64,000 bases of DNA, taken from positions 14,321,821-14,385,820 of the forward strand of contig CM067081.1 of assembly GCA_034008185.1 (NCBI GenBank). Direction: 5' to 3'. The notes under the pieces are model-generated. The model saw only the letters and a list, made by a program, of their open reading frames with translations, searched no databases and was not told the DNA's origin. This document shows positions 34,461-48,439 of the stretch, piece by piece. Within the stretch, counting starts at the first letter, position 1; every line of letters starts with the position of its first letter. The position numbers and the translations under genes are program-made. Origin of the DNA: Gorsachius magnificus (lineage: Eukaryota; Chordata; Aves; Pelecaniformes; Ardeidae).

Positions 34461-37400
34461 TAGAAGTTCACAACAGCTTTTATTCATACTTAAATGTATT
34501 GGTTTTATATCCAGATCATTATAACCAGAAGATTTATTGCTTCCTTTTAGATTCCTCTTACCAATACTGAAGTTACTTTCTTTGTCAGTCAGGACTGTTC
34601 TTTCCTCATGAAATTATTTGCTTTGTTTCTTATATATGCATACTATATGAAATGCTTTCTTTGAATCTGTTCATCAAACCATGTATTTTATCATGTGAAA
34701 TCCTCCCTCTGTCCTCACTTTTTGTCAGTGACCTTTCTACATCAGTCAGACATGATAACAAAGAGAAACCTACTGAAACTTATTTAATTTAACTTTCCTT
34801 CTCCTTTTTAGCTGTGACCACTTTTAAATAAGTTGTTTACATTACTGTTGTGAATTGTGTCTATGACACATCTACACCTTTATTTGGATTCAAAAGCTGG
34901 ATAAGTTCTATGATATATGGAGGAACCAAACTAACTGAGCTCTGTATTATGGTTTAGCATGTATTTATGTTTATGTGGTGAAATGAAAAAAGCTTTTATG
35001 CAATCTATTCACACATATGGAAAAAGAGTATTAAAATAACCATTCAAAATAGCAAAAATACATGGCCTTTTATGGGTAACATATATAATATATAATCATA
35101 TTCTACACACAACTTTAAAATGTAAAAGTGAAAGGCGGGACATGGACAGACAGGAATGGATATACAAAGAAATAATGGCGAAATATGGCTCAGCATAATA
35201 GGCAATCTTTATATTCCATTTTTATGCTGTCTTCTGGATGGGAAATTGCACTCCGGTATTTACTTCAGTGAACAGTATGTTTCCATTCAAAAAGTAATGA
35301 CTTTTTTCTAAAAGTCAGTTGATTTTGGAATATGGCTCTTGGATTGCCTGAGAAACACAAATATTGACCAGCTGGAAGTGCCATTGAGTGCCTTACAGTG
35401 AAACAAATGATAAAACCCATGTTCCTACCAAAGATTATAAAGTAAAATAACAAAAAAATCTAAATAAAATGTGAGTGCCACTGCTTCAGGTATTTTATGC
35501 TGAACATCTTTTCCTGGCCCAAAGAGTGAGTTCAACAGCTGTTTGTTTCTGTGATCTTGGTAGTAATTTTCTGACTAGTCATGAAAGTGCTTGAAACCAT
35601 TGGCTGTCTTCTGCCAATCAGCTGAACAAATCACTTCTGATATTCATAGTCAGCTTGGGGTCTCTTAATCAAAGCCTACTATCAATTTTACCTCATTATG
35701 TAGCACATGGAAATGTGGTTGCTGATTTGGTCTAATTCTAAAATGTCTGGTTTGTAAACATGAAACCATTCCAGAAAGTGTTGTTTGGTTATGAATAATT
35801 CATCACACCAAGGTTTAGACTGCACTTATCTAGACAATAGAGTTTTATAAATCCTTATAGTCAGTAGTAATTCGTAGAGATGAGCAACTTTTTTTTCCTG
35901 TAGAACCTTACTTGGGCTCAGTCTCTCAAACCATTTACATCAGATGATCAATTTCAATAAGTGCAGAGTCAGGTTAATAGCCAGCAGCAACAACAAGAAG
36001 CATTTAAGAAAACTGTAATGAAAGCATCCTTATTCATCTAAATTCAGTAATCAATAATTCTTTACTCTGCCATACAACAATGTTCTATCATATTTTTTCT
36101 CCAAGGTGAGTACGAGAGCTTAATTCAAACTCCTGTAAGTGCAGCAGGTATGAAATATAGCCCTTATGCCACATATGCCTATGTCAGAGTGAATTGGGAA
36201 CCAGAAGTTGCAACTTTGCAACACAAGTCTGGACTAAAATACGGAGTACCACAGTGTAACTGCTTGTATGAGCACAAGGGACAACAGGACTGAAAGGAGA
36301 TTCCTAGCTCTTCTTGCTGCTGAAACATTTGTATCATCATTGCACCCATTGGATTATTTGAAACCTACTCAAGAAAGATCATGCTACATATTTCCTCCAT
36401 GGGGTCTCTCATTAGGTTCACTGAAAAAGCATCTCTCCTCTTTTCACTTAAAGAATTTAAATTTTGACAAAATTTGTGAGTTCTTAGTAAAATCAAGATT
36501 TCTACTTACCTGTTTTGTTTAGTAGATATTGACCATGAGATGAGGGGGAGAAGAAACAGGTGTATGAATATGAATTAAACAGAGCTGCACACAGAAACAC
36601 ACACACAGACACTCATATATATGCATATTTTAGTAAGAAAACCATGCTAAGAGACTCAGCCCAGGACATGTGATGCTTACAGTCAAAGTTCGTTTATGAC
36701 TTCCTATAAGGCATCAGGAAAATAGTCTGTGGTCAGCTGAAATTTACACTGAAGATCCTCTGCAGTAGTTCTTTCCTTCTGGGTAAATCTGAGTATTTGA
36801 AATAAAATTTGGAATGTTTTATATGATATTTATGCTCAGATTGTTTAATCAATTTTAAAGCATAAATACTGTCCTATAACTCATCTTCTGATAGCAGCAA
36901 AAATTATGAATATCAAAGATGTTTTTATGTTGATTCATATTCATTACACTGCTTTAATTTTACTTAGGCCTGCTGAACCCAATTTTTCTTGTATTGTTTC
37001 TAACCTGATTCCAGATTCTGCACTTTATAAATCATAACTTTTTATGTTCATAGAATTCCAACCCAAAATCTTCCACACAGGTAAAGGTGGATATTTGAAT
37101 GGTTAGAAGCAGATTTAATCTTTTGTCTTTTGATATTTCTGCTTAAAACACAAGTATTGCTATGTAAGTAAATGAGCCAAATGATTATGGGTAATTAAGT
37201 GGTTGGATATCTGCACGTAATTGTTCGGTACTCATAAGCATTTTGTGTAAGATTATACTATCATTAAACCACGTTTATAATGTATTAAAAGTCTTAGTGC
37301 AATTTAGCCAAACACATTTTTCAACATTTCCTAGAGTCATGATTTCATGGAGAGAAATTAATGAATACTGAAAGACTCTTAATTTAGCAAAGAAAGGTAA

Positions 37401-39952
37401 GGAATTAACCAGTAATCTTGTCAGAAATATGGCAAAACACTTTAATAATTGATCAGATATTGGGAGTGATAGATTCTTCACCTCTTGAAGGAAAGTCTTG
37501 CTTCATAAAAATACAAGCTATCGCATTCACTGCAAGGGTAACTGGGTTAAATTACAGTGGCTGTGTTATAGAAGAGGTCAGACTTTGTAATTTAATGGTT
37601 GTTACCGGTTTTAAGATGAAACCTTCTGTAACACTCAGATACTTTAAAAGGTTTCAAAATGCAAAGTAATACAGTGGCAGAATGTCTGCAGATGTAATAA
37701 ATAAGAACCACCCATTCAATGTATTAATAAAATAAACTTCCATTTTTATACTCTGTTTTGCTAAGATATTTTTCTCATCAGTGTTTTCTCTGCACAGGGG
37801 ATACTTATCTCCTTTGTTATAAGTTTTTGTCTCCTACCAGTGTATCAATGTCATTTCAGTTAGTAGATTCATAATACTGGGGACTGTGGAAACACAGTGC
37901 CTCAGTCTGTGATTAATGCAACTTGATAATTAGGACTTTTTTTTTCAATTTGGGCTCTAGAACTGTAAAATCTCTCACTTTGATCTTCACTAAATTCACT
38001 TCAAAAGCCTTCTAAAAGTTCTATTAAAATATTTTTAACTTATCAGAAAGTTTATCTTTTTTTAGTAATGACATTAAGCCTAGTCAAAATTTGTTTATGC
38101 AGTTCACAAATTTCAGAAATATGTCACTTGGAGAAAATTAAATAATGCCCATTTCTTTATAATCTAGGCTGTGAGGTCCCAGAGTGGCTAACACTCAGTG
38201 GGTCCACTGAGGTTTTTTAGAATATATTAATCAGCAAATCACAAAGCTCAAATGTTTCACTTCTGCATAAATTCACGCTACATCAGATCTAAAAAAAACC
38301 CTGAAAGCAAGCTTTGCAAACTTTTTATTCCTTTCTCCTTATGGCAAGGTAGGACTTGCCCAGGCCCAGGCCTTTTTACTCATGGGCTATTCTTATAGTT
38401 TTGACTTACAATTTGTCTGTTAGTATTGAAGAAAAGTGCATTATTATGCAGGGTGCACATCAGTATAAAAGAAGGTCAGTACGTACTCCTTCACTAACAG
38501 GCTTAATTTCTGGATGATATGGAGCTGATGTCTTGAATGGGGCGTAAGAGGACTTTAATGTAAACAGAAAATTGATTCTAAATAAAAAATACATTCTCCA
38601 GGTTAGTGTTTTAACACAATTTGAGAGAAATAGCAATCACAAACAAAGGATGCAAAGGATGGAAATGAAATCTGACAGTACAGAGTTATATTAGAGATAA
38701 AGCAAAGACTACAATTTCAATCTTTATTTTTGCTTATGCTATCCTTATATTTATTCACTTTTTATATCTACTTTTTTATACTCTATGAGTGGTTACAGTG
38801 TGAGTCCTAGAAAGAAAATTTAGTGAAAAAACTTACAGCATTATTACTTAGAACTATGGTGAAGCTACACCTTATAGAAAAAAAAAAAGGTTGCAGAAGA
38901 TACCTTAGTTCACTCTTGACTTTTCTATTCTGACAGGGAGGTTTAACAGTTGCAAGATTAACAGTCTGAGCTGCAGCTAAACACATTCATAAACATCAGT
39001 AAGATCTTTGACTAATAGTCTCGCCACATTTCAATAATGTTTCATCTTCAAGATCTGGCTGCTTTACAATGAATGCTGTTCTCTCACTGCAGGATATGAA
39101 ATTGTATGAGTGTGGTTTGTGTGTGCATAGCCTTCAAGGAAGTGAATGTAATTAGAACAAGCCATCTGTAATTAACGAAAGATTGTAGTGAAAGGATCTA
39201 GTTCGATGGAATGCTTGAATAGTTCCCTTTTAGGTTAATTGTTAAAATAATATGATCAGCATTTCTAACACAATATATTCCCAAAACATAGAAGACCTGT
39301 TTTGCTTTAGCAAATATATGTTGACTGTGGGCTTACACTGAGAATGACAGTGTCTTTTATTGGCAAGGTTTTGGCATCTGTTCTAATGATTTATTCATAC
39401 TAAGGAAAAGGCAGGTGAAACTACAGAATGGAGATAAATAGCAATGGATATGAGCTGAATTGGGCTGTGATTGTGCAAATGGGTTCAGTGTTAATGCTAA
39501 CGTTCAGGCAATTTCTATCATTCAAATGACATCTTCACATGCTATTATGTGGTCTTGATGTGCAAAATATTGAAGATATAATGCAGAAGATCTATTTTTA
39601 GTCAAGTAATGATTTCCATTCTGTCTTCAGACATACATCCTTTATTATGGATAATATTATAAAAATATTTAAGTATATTTTGGCCTTTCATAAGTAGCAA
39701 ATTTTAAGGACAAAATCTCATGAAAGATCTCCGCATCTAAAATTTCTAGAAGCTGGGAAGACTACACAATAGGTTTGCCTTATTTCTAAGTCAGTATTAT
39801 TGAGTCATTTTCCTTCAGTTTACTGGGCTAGATAGCACTTTAGTCTCATACCGCATAGGTGTTCTTTTGTGGAACTAAAAGTCTAAAAATCAACAGCCTG
39901 GAATTTTTACATGAAATTCAGTATAACCAACCTCCTGAATCTTATTTTGTTA

Positions 39953-40554
39953 TGTACTGGTTTTGGGTTGGAATAGAGTTAATTTTCTTCATACTAGCTG
40001 GTATAGTGCCATATTTTGGATTTGTGCTGAAAACAGTGCTGATAACAATGGGATTTTTTCGTTACTGCTGAGCAGGGCTGACACAGAGTCAAGGACTTTG
40101 CTGCTCCTCAGCCCACCCCACCAGCAAGGAGGCTGGGGGTGTACAAGAAGGTGGGAGGGGGCACAGCTGGGACAGATGACCCCAACTGACCAAAGGGGTA
40201 TCCCAGACCATATGATGTCATGCTCAGCAATAAAAGATGGAGAAGAAGAAGGAGGAATGGGGGGGACATGTTTGGAGTGATGCCATTTGTCTTCCCAAGT
40301 CACCGTAACACGTAATGGAGCCCTGCTTTCCTGGAGATGGCTGAACACCTGCCTACCCAAGGGAAGTGGTGAATGAATTCCTTGTTTTGCTTTGCTTGCA
40401 CACGTGGCTTTTCCTTTCCCTATTAAATTGTCTTTATCTCAACCCATGAGTTTTGTCACTTTTACCCTTTCCATTCTCTCCCCCATCCCACTGGGAGGGG
40501 AGTGAGTGAGTGGCGGGGTGGAGTTTACCTGCCAGCCGGGGTTAAACCATAACA
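39953..40554 (+). mobile_element. Solo LTR of an avian ERVL-like retrovirus, copy A
   Basis: The LTR starts TGTACTGGTTTTGGG and ends GTTAAACCATAACA, with TG/CA termini. A TATA-like CAATAAAAG lies near 40230 and an ATTAAA signal near 40422, so it reads on the plus strand. It is very similar along almost its whole length to the LTR at 53048-53643; the main divergent patch is about 40240-40320. The 5-bp flanks are TGTTA and GATTA, which match at only three positions, so the target duplication has either decayed or been lost. No internal retroviral sequence is attached. Chance open frames cross it on both strands. Confidence 0.9.
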
Positions 40555-43059
40555 GATTACAATTCTATGTGCCAGTAAAAGGAGAGATTGCCCTGTCATT
40601 AATTAAAATACTGTGTTAGTCTTCTGTGTCCTTTTAAAGGAACAATGGTAAAATATTTATTGCGTGCAAAGGAGCATGTAAAGGATCATCAGAGGTGGAA
40701 AAATGATGGGGATGAGTGTCATTACATACATGTAACAAAGGTTCCAACATAAAAATAATAAAAACAGAAATGGAAAAAACAGTAGTCCATCAGTAACTAT
40801 TCAGAAAATGTAATAATCATACATGTTGAGGCTTAAAACTTTTCAGTACTGATTTGCTGTCTCCAATTATAACATGTAATGAGTTACATCTATTTCTGAG
40901 GTAAGGAAATCAAAACAGAGTTTGACATTTTACCTAAACTTTTTTATAGGTGACAAGCTATTGAAATTAGCACTTTTGTTTAAAAGCTCTAGGAATCATC
41001 CTATATTTTAAAATAATATTTTTGTAAGCTCATGCTTTTTTCTTAGCACTTGTTAGATTAAAGGTGCGTGCTGACACAGATGAGAAATGGTGTCCTTCTA
41101 AATTGTGATGGACTGTGGTGTGATTCAGAGTTCTTTATATAGGTGTGACATGAGGTAGAAAGCAGCTCCATGTCTTCACAAGAAAAGTCACCTCTTTAGC
41201 AAATATGGTACAATCAAAACCTTGATACAGGTGACAAGGGAACACTTATATATGCAGATAAGAATCTATTGTTAATCTATGTAAAGTTTTAATGATCTTA
41301 TCAGACTACAGAAACAGGTATTATCATTTCTTCACTTGAAATGGTAAACACTTGTAATTAATAACATAAGACTGATACACAGAAACTTCCCAGTCCCTAT
41401 CTTCTTTCTTTGGTATAATGTTCACCCCTCCAATTTTTCTTTGCATCCAAAGTTTGATAGCCTTAGTCTTCCTCAAAAAGGAACTTATAACAGCTCATCA
41501 GTATCTTGAGTTTCCATCTAAAGGAGCATGACACTGATGAGAATGTCTTTCTACACAGTCTTGATTCCACTTAGATTTTTTTTTTTCTATATGCTCTTAC
41601 AAGACACATTGCTTGGCTTGATCTCCCTTCATTTATTTCCGTCTTCGGTTGTTTTCAGCCATTACTTACTGCTGTTATGTAACAGACTTCCCCAGCACTG
41701 ATCACCATCAATGTAATTATGTTTCCCTGGCTTAATATTTGTTACTCATTCACTACACAGGTTTGTTATAGCTTTATGGTATGTGATCTTCAGAATTAAA
41801 GAAACCAGACAATAATAACCTGACTGCTAGAAAATTGTTGTCATAGGTAAACCAAGGTAAAATTAGCTCAGCCAAAACCAAAGATAGACAGCTCCAGACT
41901 GACAGGTCAGTACAAAATCTGTGGGCTTTTATTGGTTGCAATGAAATGGTATTTAATGGGATACAGATGGCTTTGCTAACAAATAATTGACCATTTTGAA
42001 GTCTAATTAGTAACCATTACAAAAGTAATTGTGGTTAAAAATATATTAGCTTTCTCTGTGATTTTTTGATGTTGATCCTCACCTCTTAATATTAAGCAGT
42101 ATTTCAGAATTCGTTTATTAGCACATATCAGCTGATACATTTGTAAAATATCTTCCAGTTTTCTTCCTGGTGTCTCCAGCATTCATAATGTCATGTTCAA
42201 GTTCACTAGAATAAATAAGTATTTAATTTCTTTTTTTTTTTTTATTTATCAACCAGTGACTATAGGATAACTATATTGTTTTACACATCTTTCCAGGAAA
42301 ACGTAGATGCTTCAGAGAAACAGCATCTTTGACTTCCCAGTATGTACTAATTATTCCATAAGGGAAAATCTTTAATGCTTGAAAAAATGTCTTCCCTAAT
42401 ATTTAATGTGCATTTTTCTTTTCTTAATTTCATCTCCTCCTCCTAGTTTTAGTTTCTCCCATAACATACCAGATGAATTACTCCTGAACGTTTATGGTCC
42501 TTGAGTATATTTTATCATTATTACTTCTGCCCTATACATTACTTGTAATTTAGCCACAGTATTTAAATCACATGACTTCTCATTAATCTGCCACATACAG
42601 TAAGTAATATACGAGAGACAATAAGTTCTGAAAGAAAAATCAAGACTCAAATATTTCCAAATGTTTTTTCTCTAGGCTTGTTCCTTGGTCCTTAATATTT
42701 TTTTTTGTTCTTGTTAACTCCTTCCACTTTGTCTCTTCTTTCTTGATCCTAAAACAACATCAGCATTTCTGATTGAAAATCCACACCTAACATGTTCTTC
42801 TTTGTCATAACTAACAGAATGAAGTAACAGGCAGAGAGGTTAACTTGTTGGGTAAAGAGAGAACTGGGTTACAGAAAAAAGGTGAGAGCTGATGGAAAAA
42901 GTCAGATGCACCTGACTCCCAGAGTTAGGTATCATCCGGAAAACAGGCAATTAACTAACAGAGAAGAAATTGTGACTATCATCAAAGCTGTAAGACTTTA
43001 CCACTTACCTTGAAAAATGAGTGAGATAATGGAATTAAAAAGAGGGAAGTTATCTTTGG
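40555..43059. other. Unique AT-rich DNA, no gene recognised
   Basis: About 2.5 kb with no recognised repeat other than T-runs near 41578-41586 and 42231-42243. Confidence 0.55.
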
Positions 43060-44867
43060 CTTTAAACTGTAGACAGACAAAAGGTCTATCAAGGGCAAAA
43101 GCCCAGCTCGAACTTAACCTGGCCACTGTTGTAAGGGATAATAAGAAAAGTTTTTATAAATACGTTAACAGCAAAAAGAGAGCCAGGGAGAACCTCCATC
43201 CTCTAGTGGATGCAAGGGGGAACATTGCCACTAAAGATGAGGAAAAGGCTGAGATACTCAACGCCACCTTTGCCTTGGTCTTTAATGGCCCAGCAAGTTA
43301 TCCCCAGGGTACCCAGCCTCCTGAGCTGGAAGATGGGGACAGAGAGTGGAATAAACCCCCCATAATCCAGGAGGAAGCAGTCTTTGACCTGCTATGCCAC
43401 CTGGACATCCACAAGTCTATGGGGCCGGATGGGATCCACCCAAGAGTGCTGAAGGAGTTGGCAGAGGAGCTTGCCAAGCCACTCTCTATCATTTATCAGC
43501 AGTCCTGGAGAACAAGGGAGGTCCCAGATGACTGGAGGTTGGCAAATGTGACGCCTCTCTTCAAGAAGGGCCGGAAGGAGGATCCAGGGAACTACAAACC
43601 AGTCAGCCTGACCTCAGTACCGGGGAAGATTATGGAGAGGTTCATCTTGAGTGTGCTCACCAGGCACATGGAGGACAATCAGGGGATCAGGCCCAGTCAG
43701 CATGGGTTCATGAAAGGCAGGTCTTGCCTAACCAACCTGATTTCCTTCTATGACCAGGTGACCCGCCTGGTAGATAAGGGAAAAGCTGTGGATGTTGTCT
43801 ACCTGGACTTCAGCAAAGCCTTCGACACAGTCTCCCACAGCATTCTCCTGGAGAAGCTGGCAGTTCATGGCCTAGATGGATGTACTCTTCGCTGGGTTAA
43901 AAACTGGCTGGGTGGCCGAGCCCAGAGAGTCGTGGTGAATGGAGCTAAATCCAATTGGCAGCCAGTCACAAGCGGTGTCCTCCAGGGCTCAGTTTTAGGG
44001 CCGGTCTTGTTTAATATCTTTATCAATGACCTGGATGAGGGGATTGAGTGTACCCTCAGTAAATTTGCAGATAACACCAAACTGGGTGGTAGTGTTGATC
44101 TGCTGGAGGAGAGGAGGGCTCTGTAGAGGGACCTGGACAGGCTGGATCGATGAGCCGAGGCCAACTGTATGAGGTTCAATAAGGCCAAGTGCCGGGTCCT
44201 GCACTTTGGTCACAACAAACCCATACAACACTACAGGCTTGGGGAAGAGTGGCTGGAAAGCTGCATGGTGGAAAAGGACCTGGGGGTACAGGTTCACAGC
44301 TGACTGAATATGAGCCAGCAGTGTGCCCAGGTGGCCAAGAAGGCCAATGGCATCCTGGCTTATATCAGGAATAGTGTGGCCAGCAGGAGTAGGGAAGTGA
44401 TCGTGCCCCTGTACTCAGCACTGGTGAGGCCGCACCTCGAATACTGTGTTCAGTTTTGGGCCCCTCACTACAAGAAAGATGTTGCCTTGCTGGAACATGT
44501 CCAGAGGAGAGCAACCAAGTTGGTGAGGGGTCTGGAGCACAAGGCTGCTGAGGAGTGGCTGAGGGAGCTGGGGCTGTTTAGCCTGGAGAAGAGGAGGCTG
44601 AGGGGAGACCTTATCGCCCTCTACAACTACCTGAAAGGAGGCTGTAGTGAGGTAGGGTTCAGCCTCTTCTGCCTGGTAACGGGCAATAGTATGAGGGGGA
44701 ATGGTCTGAAGTTGAGCCAGGGCAGGGTTAGGCTAGACATTAGGAAAAAATTCTTCACCGAAAGGTTTGTCAGGCTGTGGAAAAGGGTGCCCAGGGAAGT
44801 GGTCGAGTCCTCATCCCTGGAGGTATTTAAAAGAAGGATAGATGAGGTGCTTAGGGACATGGTTTAG
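43017..44867 (+). pseudogene. CR1 ORF2 reverse transcriptase, one frame with three stops
   Basis: One reading frame runs from 43017 to the normal ORF2 stop (LRDMV, 44865-44867). The first ~15-20 codons may be flank. Motifs in order: [99 protein letters not shown] (first catalytic Asp, motif A), [19 protein letters not shown], then the polymerase box, FADN. The second Asp of FADD is Asn (AAC, 44073-44075). Stops are TAG at 44124, TGA at 44151 and TGA at 44301; each is one transition from the expected Gln, Trp and Arg codon. The endonuclease is missing by 5' truncation. It is inactive. Confidence 0.95.
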
Positions 44868-44947
44868 TGGTGGGATGGCAGGGTTAGGTTAAAGGTTGGA
44901 CTCGATGATCTTAAAGGTCTTTTCCAACCAAAGTGATTCTGTGATTA
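43060..44947 (+). mobile_element. CR1 LINE, best preserved copy (1.9 kb)
   Basis: A plus-strand CR1, 5'-truncated upstream of the RT domain, runs to a complete 3'-UTR: TTAGGTTAAAGGTTGGACTCGATGATC-like sequence and a short TTCCAACCAAAGTGATTCTGTGATT tail at 44947. The ORF2 frame has no indel-induced shift over about 1.8 kb, which suggests that it is the youngest coding copy in the window. The 5' boundary is approximate because the first ~50 bp are diverged. Confidence 0.96.
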
Positions 44948-47900
44948 GAACAAAATGTGCATGTTCCTATTCATGTTGTCTAACAGAAAAGAGGAAAAAG
45001 AGGGTTAGGGCCACATTTCATTCCTGTTTCTTTCCCTTATCCCAGAATTTATACAGTAGGTGGCAAGAAGTGGAAGAACGTCATTCCATACTTAGCAGGA
45101 ATGTCGATAGGCTTTTTTTTTTGTGCAGGGTTGATCTCCAGATTGCATAGTACCTGCACTGGCAGTGTCCAAGTGATCAAAACAGAGCCTGGGATGAGCA
45201 TCCAAGGGCTGCGGCAGGGGAGGATGAAGGGGAGTGCAGTGCTGTTTAGGTCAGTACTGCTATTGAATAAGTTCTTCATCAAACACCATCCTTACTGGAT
45301 TGGATAATGCTAAATGTAATGAAGGCCTGATTGCTGTTTCGCCCTCTGGGTACATGAGGCAATAATAATACATCTTAAAAGAGTAATGGACACAGAATGT
45401 AGAGGGGGTAAGTGAAGACCTTGAATTGACAGTTGCATGTAGCAAAGCAAGAAATAAATTCCACTAGAAGATAATTGATTCATCAGGGACTTTTACGTGA
45501 CAGATTCAGTAGCTGGCTGGAAAATGCTGCTACTTTTTTCAGGTGCAATTGAAAGGAGCAGAGTGAAAGACACATTCTTATAATTTGTCCTCTCGTTAGG
45601 TGAAAGAGTTTTTTTCAGTAAGATTAAGCCGTGTTGAACCAGGTATGACAGTGGTATCTCAATTCTATGTGGCTAAATTAAACACAAATTGGTGTTTATA
45701 ACATATAGGACTTTGAGTTCCAGTAAATGAATATGGATTATTAAACAAAGAAAATACTGGAATAATCTAAGCATCCATCAGCCATACAGCTGTATTCCCG
45801 TACCTTGTAAGCATAAAAAAAAAAAAGTGTCATAATAAAAAATAGACAAGCCAAAACTAACTTCAGCATGGTGTTGAATGTGAATGTGTATTGAGGCTGT
45901 TTCTAAACATAATCTGTTGGCAAGAGCACAAGCACTATAAGAGTAAATGCTCCCTGTGAGCATGTTCCAGTCCATACTCCAGTGATTAGAGCACTGGAGG
46001 GCTTTCAGGAACCTTCTTCTCCTGATTGCAGCCTGCAGGTAGGGACTGTAGGGACTGACAGGATTATACAACATGCCTTCCTCTGCCCCTCTGGGCCTTA
46101 ACTTTTGCTGCTCTCAATATTTTGGTCTCTGCAGGAGATGAGGGGAAATGCAGCTCCTTACAGGTTTTCTGGTTTTTGAAGGTGATGGAGAACAGATTCA
46201 GTAGGTGCAAACTAATAACACTATATTTCCATCCACAAGGCCACTGATGTGAGTATGTAGCTAGCTGTCTGTCTGTCTCTTTAAAACAAGAGAAAACTTG
46301 GTTGTACAAAACCAGTTTCTGAGATGGTAGGATTTTGTCTCTTGGGAAAAAAAAGCTAGGAAAACTCTGGGCTTTTTCCTCTGCTCCTGTCCTTATCTCC
46401 TTTTGGTGCAGAATTTTTTATGTGTCATACCAGGCCTTCAGCAAATATAATTATTTTCCATTATTTTATACCACAGTTTATGCATCTAATTTCAATTATT
46501 ACAGTTGCCTAATAAATATTATACATATTAATCATTTAAAATACTAGCAAAGTATTTCCAAGCCTTTAAAAAGTTCCATTTTTCATAGTATAAGGTAAAC
46601 AAAGCTGGAGGAAAACTATCTGTGAAAATAACAGAGCGATACACCAAGATGCATGTTTTTTTCAAGTTTCCTTCAGTTAGGAGCTAAAGGGGATCCTCTT
46701 TAACTACTCGTTGTTGATGTTAACTAATTCTTCTTAAACTCTTATCATAAAAACCCTAAAGAATAAATTCCAAATAAAAATAGATCCTAAGAGGCATTTC
46801 TGTTTTCTTTGAAGTGCTCTCTGGACCATAGGGAAATTTATTTTCAAGCACTTTTCTAAGCACTAAAGGTAAATGAAGAGCTCAGACCTTCCTAGCTCTG
46901 TAAAGCCTTTTGTTATTTACAAAAAGGTTCAAAAATTATAGTTTAAATTTCCCAGTGAGTAGGAGTAAGTGACAGGGGGTTATTTGTTTAAGACTACAAT
47001 ATTGGAATGATACCTGATATTCTCAATTTGAGGAGAAGGCATTGAAAGAGATAACACAGAAAGTTACTGCTAAAAAGGGGGGGTCTTTTTGAAAGTGTCT
47101 TCTTTTTTTTTTTTTTTTAATTACATTACATTGGGATAAAAATGTGGGAGAGAACCACCTTCACACCAAAACCCCCTTCATATAGTCTTAGAAAAAAAGG
47201 GGGGGTTGCCTGGATTGGCAAAATGAGGCATACTTTTTTAAAGGGAATGTAAAAATCCTTCTCTTGAGTCAGTTTCAGCAATTTGCAGTCTTTCAAACAT
47301 GAATCCAATTTAGCCTGCCTGAACATTCTTCCATGCAACCACCACACCTCCCAGATGCATGCTTTGGAAGCTCTGTCACAAGTCTTACTACAGTGTCTAG
47401 GGTAATTGTGTTTTTGTGTTATTCATCTGCCTCTACTGAAATCAATGAAAGAAGCTTCTGTTTGTTGGCCAACAGCTGTAACATCATTATTAAATTCTCT
47501 GCAGTGCCCTATTTGAATCAATACAAGGCCAAGAGGTCTTGACAAGCTATATTTTTTCTAATATTGATCTTGATGACCAAGCTGGTGCCCTCGAGTCTAA
47601 CCACTGATTCTAAGAGACAGAACTGTCAAGTTGGCGGCCAAATTTGTGCTATTAAACACATCAGAGTTTGTAATTAAAGAAAATGTCACACTGTCATATT
47701 TTTCATCACAAGCGAAAGGAATCTTTCCACATACATCAAAAACAAAATGGAGTGTACAGATATACTGGAGATATATGCACTAAATTTAATTACTGTATGT
47801 ATAGACTACATTGAAACTTGAATCAGCGACACTAACATTCCACTGTGTATGGAAGCTGATGTCCTTCTATTTTTCCTGAATTTAAAAATTTAAGAAAGTA

Positions 47901-48251
47901 TTTTTACGAATTCGTTTTTTTTCAGTTGCATTCCCTGCTCCCATTTGCAATTCATTTTTGATAATCCAAATCAGAATACATTTTTAAACAAACAAACCAA
48001 TTTCACCTGGCCTTTGCTTTATCATTCAAGGATGAGTAATTTTTGATTTTCCCCTATTCACTTCAATGTGATGTAACATGAATTAAAACATGCACATAAG
48101 AGCTGTTGACCAAAGCATGCATATCTGAGAGAGCAGAATAATGAATTACCTGAAACTCAAGAACAATTTGTCCTCACATATCTTTGAATGTTGCAGCACT
48201 TGTTCCCTAAACATGCCAATATGAATGGGAAAAGAGCCAAAGGGTTGTTTA
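44948..48251. other. Unique AT-rich DNA, no gene recognised
   Basis: No transposable element or exon is recognised in 3.3 kb. A T-run lies near 47103-47118. The segment 47540-47720 has the look of conserved non-coding DNA and is discussed as a finding. Confidence 0.55.
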
Positions 48252-48332
48252 GCATAGAGTCATATGAAAAATTAGGTTTGAAGGGAGATCATCTATGCCA
48301 ATCTGCTGCTCAAATAAGGACTAACTTCAGCT
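48252..48332 (-). mobile_element. Old CR1 3'-end scrap
   Basis: The blocks CATAGAGTCATATG, TTAGGTTTGAAGGGAGATCATCTATGCCAATC (in parts) and CTGCTGCTCAAATAAGGACTAACTTCA follow the complement of a CR1 3'-UTR, with many substitutions and a missing stretch. The divergence is much greater than in the other CR1 copies here. Confidence 0.5.
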
Positions 48333-48439
48333 TCTCATAGCTGTTGAGCTCCCATTTGGGAATAAACAGAAATCACCAGTTATTAATACAACAGGTCTTG
48401 AAGTCTGAAGAGACTAGATACCAGCATCATGTGCAAGTT

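Larger units (their letters stand above)
31441..39952. other. Long unique, repeat-poor AT-rich DNA
   Basis: About 8.5 kb contain no recognised transposable element and no convincing exon. Open frames such as 33745-34041 and 36268-36522 have no family resemblance. Low-complexity tracts at 32152-32220 and 34384-34460 are listed separately. The sequence near 31800-32110 and other blocks rich in TAATTA-like motifs could be regulatory, but this is not demonstrable here. Confidence 0.55.

Noticed and set aside
43865..44188. Antisense frames opposite CR1 ORF2 (also 9010-9324, 44627-44860, 51311-51550, 56757-57095)
   Set aside because: They recur wherever CR1 ORF2 occurs, so they are shadows of the real frame, not genes.
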